From: Macrophomina tecta
Lineage: Eukaryota; Ascomycota; Dothideomycetes; Botryosphaeriales; Botryosphaeriaceae
Direction: 5' to 3'
NCBI GenBank assembly: GCA_024180945.1
Contig: JAKSGN010000003.1
Location: forward strand, 1,860,001 to 1,924,000
DNA: 64,000 nucleotides
A model generated the notes under the pieces. It did no database searches. It was not told where the DNA came from and saw only the letters and a program-made list of their open reading frames with translations. The translations under genes were made by a program, and so were the position numbers. This document shows positions 56,308 to 64,000 of the stretch, piece after piece (position 1 is the stretch's first letter; each line of letters begins with the position of its first letter).

Positions 56308-57292
56308 ATGCATTTCTCCTACGCCACTGTCCTGGCCCTGGCCTCCGTCAGCACCCTCGTTTCTGCCTACCCTGCCGGCAACAAGGCCGACAACTCTTCC
56401 CCAACCGCCGTCGACAAGCGCAACGCCAACGCCAATGCCAACGCCAATGCGGGTGCCGCGAGCTCTCCCCTTGGCCAACTCGACAGCGAGCTGAGCTCGC
56501 TTCTCGGCAACCTTCGCAGTGAGTTCAGCCCTCGCTTTTTGCTCTACAGCCATCATCCGCTTCGACCCAAACAATACTAACAACCCCACCCCCTCCCCTC
56601 GTCCAGAGCGTGAAGCCGAAGCCATCGCCCTTGAATTCGGCGCCGACGAGGAAGCCGACGCCCTCAGCGCCCGCTCCCCGAAGAAAGGCAAGAAAGGTAA
56701 GAAGGGCAAGAAGGGCAAGAAGGGCAAGAAGGGCAAGAAGGGCAAGAAGGCCGGAGCAGCAGCCGCAGCCGCTGGTGGCGCGGCTGGCGCCAACGGCGCA
56801 AAGGCTGCGGGAGCGAAAGGAAACGCGGGCACGGCCGGTGCTGCTGCTGGCACGGGCGCGAACGCGAACGCTGCTAAGGGGTCGACTGCGGACACGGCAG
56901 GCACTGCTGGAGCTGCTGGCTCGACCGCTGCGCAGGGCTCGACGGGTTCTACAAGCGACACTGGGTCGACTGCCGGCACTGCTGGTACTTCTAGCTCGAC
57001 GGGCTCGACAGGCAACACTGGCCCAACCTCCAACACTGGCAGCGCAAGCAACACCGGCTCTACGGGCTCGACCGCCAGCACGGGCTCCACCAGCTCGGAC
57101 GCCAACGGCGCCAAGGGCTCCACATCCGGCGGCAGCACCAGCAACACTGGCAACGCGGCCAAGGGCAGCACGTCCGGTTCGACCTCCTCCACCGGCAACA
57201 CCGCCGGGACTGCCGCCGGCAGTGCGGGCACGGCGAAGGGCGCGGGATCGACCTCCTCCACAGGCACGAGTGCAAACGGCAACGCGGCTTGA
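56308..57292 (+). CDS. Secreted low-complexity repeat protein (KKG and Gly/Ser/Thr repeats)
   Basis: Two exons, 56308-56518 and 56607-57292, join across an 88-nt intron for 298 residues. MHFSYATVLALASVSTLVSAYPA is a signal peptide. An Asn-Ala repeat (NANANANANAGA) follows a dibasic DKR, and splicing creates a second dibasic LRKREAEAIALEF, a good Kex2 site with a following Glu-Ala dipeptide. The mature protein starts with an acidic segment, then about seven KKG units in a row, an Ala/Gly-rich block, and about 150 residues of Gly, Ser, Thr, Ala and Asn repeats (TGSTGST, SNTGSASNTGST). There are no cysteines. A structural wall or adhesive protein is plausible; the polycationic tract could bind anionic polymers. 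No family recognised. Confidence 0.82.
56681..56749 (+). repeat. 9-bp coding tandem repeat (Lys-Lys-Gly)
   Basis: About seven units of AAGAAGGGC (first two with silent changes) followed by AAGAAG. Nearly identical recent units indicate expansion by slippage. Confidence 0.9.
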
Positions 57293-58575
57293 GAGGTTCA
57301 GAAGATGGAGGCTGGAAGGAGCAAAACGAGTGGTTAGTAATTCGAGGACGAGGGCTTGATGATAAAGCCGAAGGAGGGAGGAGGCATTCGGTCGTACGAC
57401 GTAATAACAAAAAGCACGGGCATCACCTGCCGGCGGGCGATAGTGCTGGTCATGGCCAAAGGAAATAAAAAAAAAAAAATACCTAGTATAATCTAGTGTG
57501 CGTCGTCGACTAGTGATTGATGCGTGCCTTCTGCGAGCCGTATGCGCCCTGCCTCGAAGCGCCGCCGCTGACGGGAGCAGCGCCCAGCAGAAACCAGACC
57601 TCGGCCATGCACTCGCTGCTCTTCGATGAAGTGATGATTAAGCCTTGCCAAGCGTGTGAGACAGAGCGGGTCGCCGACCACGATCAAGGTTTAGGCCAGA
57701 ATACCCAAGCAGCACGTCTGAACGTCTCCACGGAGCGGCGGTTACCGTTACCCCGTTGCGTATCAGAAGCTGCCTATGCGTCAGTTTCAGTTGCAAGTCC
57801 CATGAGCACATTTGGTTAGCACAGTAAGCCTTAAGCAACGCCACCTACATATAAGACCGATACGCAGGGCAGAGGATCGAGCCATGTGTTGGAAGCGCGC
57901 AGCCCAGCTGAATGCAGCATGCGGTGGCTGCCAAACACAACATGAAACCGGCGCTTGCTGAGGGTTTAGGGGCTAGATTGACCAGCTACGAGAAAGGGCG
58001 GGGTTTCTTGCGTCAAAGCTAATACACGAGAAAGGCCCAATCCCAGGTCATACGCTCCAAAACCTCTGCACAAGAGTATTCTGGTTCTTCAATGCGTCTT
58101 ATTGCTTCTCAGTTTGTTGTCTCTAATCGACCCCACGCCAAACAATCCTATGCCCAGTCCCATCCATTCAAATCAATCCCCCTGCAAATTCATGTATCAG
58201 AAACATCCCGAGTCCCTCTTCTGTACCCATCCCAGTTCGCCGTAGCCCAATACGCGCAAATAAAGTGACAAGCCGATCTCCCAAAGCGGCGAACCCTCGG
58301 TCTCGATGACACAATGCTCAATGCACCTCCCGAAAAAAATGTATGCTTGGGGGGTGGGGGAAGGGGGGAAAGTACAGACACGGGAGGCACATAGCCGGCC
58401 CCACACAAGTTCAGCCGCCAGAAACAAGATCTTACCGCCCAAGAACTTGTGAAAGTCCCTTAAAGAACCCTGTTCAAATAAAGCTTCGAATGGTATCACA
58501 GCCATTGATCCCGCAAATAGAGCTTTGAAAAGGTCTGTAAAAAGCAGTGAGCTCCAAAAGAGCAACCGCATCTCA
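57293..58575. other. Convergent intergenic region
   Basis: Contains the 3' flanks of the repeat protein and of the histidine kinase. An A-run of about 12 lies near 57,467. A 124-codon minus-strand frame at 58,197-58,571 begins just after the kinase stop codon; it has no known motif and is probably chance. Confidence 0.45.
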
Positions 58576-61500
58576 TCACCTCACTCCATCAAACCGTGAA
58601 ATCAACTCTCTCATCCTTGTACAAAGCTCCGGCACACGAAAAGGCTTGGAGACGACATCATCCTGGCAGAAAGTCAGCACTATCGCCTTTGAAAGAAATC
58701 GTAGTTGCACAAAGGAAGACTCACCATGCCCGCTTCCATAGCCTTGGAAATTTGCTCATTTCGCACATTTGCCGTCACCGCAATGACAGGGATATGGCCC
58801 CTCAACACCCCGTCCGGCTCCCTCTGCATGCGTCTAATCTCTCTGACGGCTGTCAATCCATCCATGACCGGCATCTCCCAGTCCATGAGAATCACGTCCA
58901 GTAAGATAGGTACCTTACCGTCCAGTGGTTCCCGTGCGTATATTGTGCCGCGCAAGAAATCCAAAGCCTCGGCACCGTGATTGGCTACGCTGACGAGGCA
59001 TCCCTTACTGCGCAACTGGTTTGCCAGGACGCGCTGGTTGATGAGATTGTCCTCAACAAGGAGGACGTGGATGGGATCAGAGCGGGGAGTGAGGATGCTG
59101 GACTCCAGGCGCTGCAGGCTGGGCCGCTTGGCCGGATTGAGTAAACTGTCATCAGAGCCCGAGCGCGTACGGGTGGGCGATTGTGGCGGAGTCGGATTGG
59201 GTGAGGCGGAAGAGCTGTGCTGGAGAATGGGTGTTAGAGGCGTGAACATTTCGTCCAGCTGATCGATGGTACGCATTTCGACGGACGGCGCCTGGCTGCG
59301 GCGTGTCTTGATATAGAAGGAAAACTTGCTACCGGAACGAAACTGGGAGGCGAAGCCGATGGCGCCGCCCTGCATTTCAGTGAGGCGGCGGGAGATGAAC
59401 AGACCCAGGCCGCTGCCGCCGTAACGGATGTGTGTGCGAGGAGAAGCCTGTGAGAAACGTGCGAAAAGGAGGTCCTTTTCATCATTGGTGAGGCCACGGC
59501 CTGTGTCTTGGACGCTGAATTGAAGGTAAATGCAGTCACCCTTGGCCCAGTCGGTGACCAGGCTAGGGGCTTCGGCGGCGGTGGCAGTACGGATGTATTC
59601 TACCTTGCCCATGTTGCAGTGTGTTGGGCGGCTTATGGATGCGCCAACGCTGACAGTTACACTTCGTCTTGATTCAAGTCTGGTGAACTTGATGGCGTTC
59701 GTGACGAGGTTGATGAGCACCTGTAGAAGGCGCGTGGGATCAAGGGACACCCAGTCAAGGCCTGCTTCGCGATATGACTGGTCAACAGCAAAACTGAGGT
59801 CGACACCTGCTGCTTTGGCCTCAGCCTCGAACATCTTCACGGCGTGCCGGCCTATCCCTTCCGGTTGGGTGTCCACGGGCGTGATTACCAAAAGTCCAGA
59901 ATCGAGCTTAGACATGGTAAGGACATCGTCGACAATGCATTTCATGTGCTGACTGCATTGCACAATTGTCTGTGCAGCATCCGTAGCACTTTCCAAGAGT
60001 CGACGGTACGCGGTCGAAATGTCCTCTGTTGTGGATAAGTGGGAGCTGTGCGAGTTGATGATCCCGTCTGCACATTGAATTATTGCGCTGAGCGGATTGC
60101 GCATCTCATGGCTGGTTGTGTCGATGAAGTTCTCAAGCTGCCGCTTCGACTCCAGCGCATCCTCTGTTCGTTGCTTTTGCAACCCCTCGCCCCATTTCTG
60201 ACGGCTGATATCTGTGACACAGCCGACAATCTCCCTCACTTCTCCACTTTCCGACAGTTCCGGGTATGCCGAACAGAGAATCCAAACACTATGCTCTACC
60301 TGGCCATCTGCAATTTGCCGGGCTGGGTCATCATTTGCTGGGCTCCATGATCGTTTCAATCGCAGTTCGAACACAACGGGCGTCTTTTCAACCATGAGCC
60401 GCATGAAATAGTGCTCGCACTTGGCAAGATCCTCATCATTGCATAGCTGAGGCCAAGCATCCCTAATGTCCAGATCCGGGTCGTCCAATTGGAAAATCTC
60501 GTACCAGGCGTGGTTCCTGTAGGTATAGCGTCCATCTGAACCTACGATAAATATTGCCACGTCGGCGCGTTCGGCAAATCTTTGGAATTTCTTCTCATTT
60601 CTCTCCACTTCTTTCCGGCTGACGTCAAGCTGTTCAACCAAACGTGTCTTGATGAGCTCGGCCTGCGTGATCATGTTCTCTCGTTGGCGGATTTCCTCCT
60701 CGTGAAGAACGACAGAAGCAAGCGAAGTAGCTAGAAGCCTGCTAGTCACTCCAATGAACTGCTGATAGTCCTCATCATATGGCCTGCGGGGATTTAGGCC
60801 AGTGATCAAAAAGCCTAGCACATTTGTGCTAGTGGTTGGTGTGATCGGGCAGATGACGAGAGATTTGCAGGGATCACCGAAACCACGCCATTGAATACCA
60901 TCGAGCAAACCCATCGGAGAGTTGCCGTTGTCCAAATGAAGGACTGTAGGTTTTCTCGACTTCACAGCTTCGCGGAAGTATGGCATGAAGCCTTCAATGC
61001 TTTGCAGGTAGTCAAGCCGGCTTGGTGCAGCCGGATGTCCTTCCGGTACTCCAAGAGAACCCTTCAATATGCATTGCTTGACGATGTTTGATGTGGAGCT
61101 GGCAGAAGCTGACAGGTTGTCGCTGGAATCCTCGTCGTCTTCCACGGCGTAAAGCAAGGCGAATGGAACGTCCTTGTCGTTCGCGGATAGAGCTTGCAAA
61201 ACTGATCGCCAAAATGCGTTTAGACTCCTTGCAGTCGACGTTTCCTCGCTGAGTCGCAGTAGCGTCGAAAGCCGTCTCTCGGAAACAACTTGTCTGGTCG
61301 TCTCAGTCACGGGTTCATAGTGGCCAACATGGTTTCCACGCTCATCCATGATGGGAAGGAACGTAAAGGAGAAATAAGTCTCTTCCAAGCAAGTGTTTCT
61401 GGGAAGGAATATGGGCAGGTCTTTCTCAGGGACGGCTTCCCCAGACACCTTGTTCCTGACGATAAAGGGAACAAAGTGATCCCAGTAGTCCTTCAGGGCC

Positions 61501-62558
61501 ACTGACGCGCTCTTCCCCATAGCCATTGGGTGCATCTGTCCGAGGAGCTCGATATACGCTTCGTTGTAAACCATGATGACATCTTCGCCCCAGAACAGCA
61601 CGCCAGGGTTTGGATCCCGCATGATGAGGTTACTCATCATGCGAAGCGGAGCAGACCAGGAACTCATTGGCCCCAGCGGTGTTTGGCTCCAGTCCACAGA
61701 TCGCGCGAATCGGATATGGTCAGACATGTTCGGAAGCGGCGAGTCGCTGGTCCAGTCGAAACTACCGACGCACGCCACATCATACTCACTGGAATTGGCG
61801 CCATCTACTCGCGCCAGCCTGGAAAGGGACTCCTCCGGAATCTCCGCCCGTCTTGTCCGCGGTTGCATGATGACCATGTCGTCACTTTGAGCCCTGCTGT
61901 GTCCTCCATAGCTGGGCCGCCTTTCCTGACTGACGCCGAAATTCCCGACAAGGGTAGGAGTCCTGATGCCTGACGTCCCTGTCCGCGACGGGGCGGGTGA
62001 GAGATCGCTGAAACCGAACTCAGAGGGCGGGTGCTCCGGTACGCCGCTGACCACATTCCAACGCCCCTTCATCGTGACTTTTGTCCACTGCGTATTGCCA
62101 TAAGAAAGGCCTGCGTGCTGGGTATCCTTCTCTCTGGCATATATCCACTTCCTGAACTTGGAGTATGTCCTTGTAGCATAGGCGCCGGGAGTGTCCATGT
62201 TGTCCTTGCCGGAAATGAGGCTGAGCAGGCTTCCATCGTCGGACTCGGCGAGCGCGGTATTGAGGTAGAGCGGACGGAGCAGGTTGCGCGGCTCGTCCGG
62301 CACGTTCAGGTCCAAGACGAAGGTGGGGCGGGGATCATTCTCGAGGAAGTCGACAAGGCCGATGTTGTTGACTTCTTGGACGGCACGGCTGCAATAGTGG
62401 GAGTGGTCACTCACGTCGTTGGCCCGGGCATACTGAAAGTCGCACATAAGGTAGATGGACGGCACATCGTCACTGGGGCGTGTCCTGGGGCGTGTCCTGG
62501 GGCTGACAGAGTCCGGAGATGGGTGGGCGGCGCCCTCTGCGAGAAGACCATAGCTCAT
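58576..62558 (-). CDS. Hybrid sensor histidine kinase with PAS/GAF regions and C-terminal receiver
   Basis: Two exons, 62558-58725 and 58662-58576, join across a 62-nt intron for 1306 residues. No membrane helix is seen, so a cytosolic sensor is likely. The N-terminal region is variable; a PAS-like domain begins near WSQTPLGPMSSW...NPGVLFWGEDVIMVYNEAYIELLG, a GAF-like region follows, then a second PAS around FAERADVAIFIVGSDGRYTYRNHAWYEIF. The HisKA box is FIDTTSHEMRNPLSAI, with the phospho-His at about residue 816. The ATPase domain shows INLVTNAIKF (N box), DTGRGL (G1) and GSGLGLFISRRL (G2). The receiver has VEDNLINQRV, phospho-Asp in DVILMDWEMPVMDG at about residue 1224, and the conserved Lys in VVSKPF, which lies in exon 2. 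Retaining the intron would delete that Lys. It signals through a Ypd1-type phosphotransfer protein. Confidence 0.93.
62485..62510. repeat. Short coding tandem repeat in the kinase N-terminus
   Basis: GGGGCGTGTCCT is repeated twice, producing PRTRPRTRP at about residues 20-28 of the kinase. Confidence 0.75.
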
Positions 62559-64000
62559 TGCCCTTCAGCGGCTGCTCGGCTGCGGCAAGGACGAGGCTGA
62601 CAGCGGCGCGGGCGATGCGAATCGGAGTCGCGGAAAGGATTGGGGAGATTTAGGCTCCGGACATGCTCGGCAGTTGGCGCGAGAGAATGGAGATAGGTTG
62701 AAAGGTTTCGAGATGCAGATGTTCTCTCGGCGACCCACGCGACTGGACGCAGAAAGCGCTGGAGAGCAGCGGGGTGAGAGAGCTCGCGACATTGTGAGAA
62801 GGCGCGCTCTTGGGGGAAGTGTGTTTGGGGCAACAAAGCAGTCTAGACCGGGCGTGACCTCATCCCGGCAGCGCTGGCAGCTTCTTGGACGCTTCGGGTC
62901 TTAGCCTGAGACCCATCTCAGCACGGTGCTGAGTCCTGATTGCGGCCGCTACCCTTGGCCCTGCCCTTGCCTTGGGCTGCCTCAGGTGTCCACTGCAGCG
63001 GGGGGCCTTGCGAGCCTAGATGCTGCGTGTCTCCCATTGCCGGCCACAGCAGTGGAGGGGACGAGGGGCCATACGGGCGCGCTGAAAGGGCGGCTGGGAT
63101 TGCGGCAGTGGGCGGCTTCGGACTAGGCGGCGGGCCTGTGTGAGTAGCTTATGGGTTGGTGCGGTGCCGCTCTGTGCCACTCGACTGTTGGCTGAAACCC
63201 GAGGGACCCTGACTCCAGATTCGGCTACTCTGCGCGTCCTCCGTCCTCCGCTTCCGCCGCCCAAGCCGCCGCTCGCTTCACGTGCCCCCGTTTTTCGCCG
63301 CGCTGATGTCGGGCAGCTCTGCTGGATGCCACTGTCGTCCGCGTTGATATGCTACGTAACATATCAATCCGGCAGGTAAATCGAGAGTGCCCTTCCGGCT
63401 GTGGAGATGATTTACACTCTTAACTGCTTTCAGTAAGAATGCGGCTACAATATTTCTAGCCTCCAACCACCTGCCGCAGCCGATTTCCTGTTCCAATGGG
63501 CATGGCTGCGGATCCCGTTGACGAGCTTGTCTGGATTGGACAAATGTCAGGATACGGATATGCTGATGCGGGTTTGCACACCTCTGACGTCGTGGCCATG
63601 AGCGACGTCTCAAGCGATCACCCTGTCTGCGCCACATGCAAATGCAGGATGAGCCAGTCAACGAAGAACAGCCCAAGACTAGATTCCTGGTGAAAAGTTC
63701 GCGTCACTGCGGCGCGTTAGGCCGGCCCGTTTCAGTCCTTGCGATGCGCAAACCTTGCAAGCTTTCGGGCTAAAATAGGAAATACACGCACGAACAGGGG
63801 TTCAACATGCAACTTCACGAAAGACCTATCAGGCCCAGCTTTGTGGCTGTGTGTGTATGTATGCATGCATGCCCACGCGAGTTCTCGAACAAGGCCCAGA
63901 TCATTCTCCAAGACAAGCGCTCTCACCTCCGATGCTCGAGTTCATCGCCGTCCAATTCCACAACTTCGATCTCTTCACCACCAATAGGCACCTTGTCCTT
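62559..64000. other. Upstream region of the histidine kinase, no further gene seen
   Basis: About 1.4 kb to the window end. Short open frames are present without motifs; the last ~300 bases include alternating GT/TATG (TGTGTGTGTATGTATGCATGCATG, about 63,847-63,872). A gene may start beyond the right edge. Confidence 0.45.

Noticed and set aside
56287..57282. 331-codon Val/Pro/Ala-rich minus-strand frame
   Set aside because: Antisense of the repeat protein; its repeats mirror the coding repeats.
58197..58571. 124-codon frame immediately downstream of the histidine kinase
   Set aside because: Overlaps the kinase 3' region, has no recognised domain and is most likely chance.
1..64000. CRISPR array, prokaryotic operons or phage elements
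   Set aside because: No direct-repeat/spacer pattern; intron-rich genes show this is eukaryotic nuclear DNA.

Overview
The window is nuclear DNA from a filamentous ascomycete (Pezizomycotina). The evidence is many short introns (about 45-80 nt) with GTRNGT donors, CTAAC-like branch points and YAG acceptors, a conidiation Con-6 gene, a siderophore-iron symporter, a DUF3292 protein, a Zn2Cys6 relic, and core genes with fungal architecture (BUR1, HOM3, RIT1, mS33). A Dothideomycete is my guess; the sequence alone does not settle the class.

Left part (1-29 kb), a dense core block. It holds a 5'-truncated ENA-type P-ATPase, RIT1 with a DUF6314-like tail, a membrane-anchored bulb-lectin protein, a broken DUF5071 gene, a tRNA-like Pol III element, a CFA-synthase-like methyltransferase, a small complex I subunit divergent from BUR1, aspartokinase HOM3, a long Ser/Pro- and Ala-rich protein of unknown role, an RNase III divergent from mitoribosomal mS33, a MFSD10-like transporter divergent from a hotdog thioesterase, and Con-6.

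Middle part (29-52 kb), an accessory compartment with long stretches lacking genes and many decayed genes. An NmrA-like pseudogene is followed by unassigned debris, a monocarboxylate-type MFS transporter, a siderophore transporter and a DUF3292 gene whose 5' coding region is cut by two in-frame TAA codons. At 43.4-47.7 kb lies what looks like a dead catabolic cluster, all on the minus strand: a Zn2Cys6 regulator relic, an aconitase-family gene that has lost about 270 codons from its middle, a LigI-like amidohydrolase fragment and a PrpF/LigU-like fragment, the last two fused at a scar. A secreted helical protein follows.

Right part (52-64 kb) carries two secreted cell-surface-like proteins, one with a PAN-like N-terminal half and one with Lys-Lys-Gly and Gly/Ser/Thr repeats, and a 1306-residue hybrid histidine kinase. 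The last 1.4 kb shows no gene.

Exon boundaries were derived by hand from splice signals, reading phase and conserved protein motifs. Most models close exactly in phase; the entries say where they do not.
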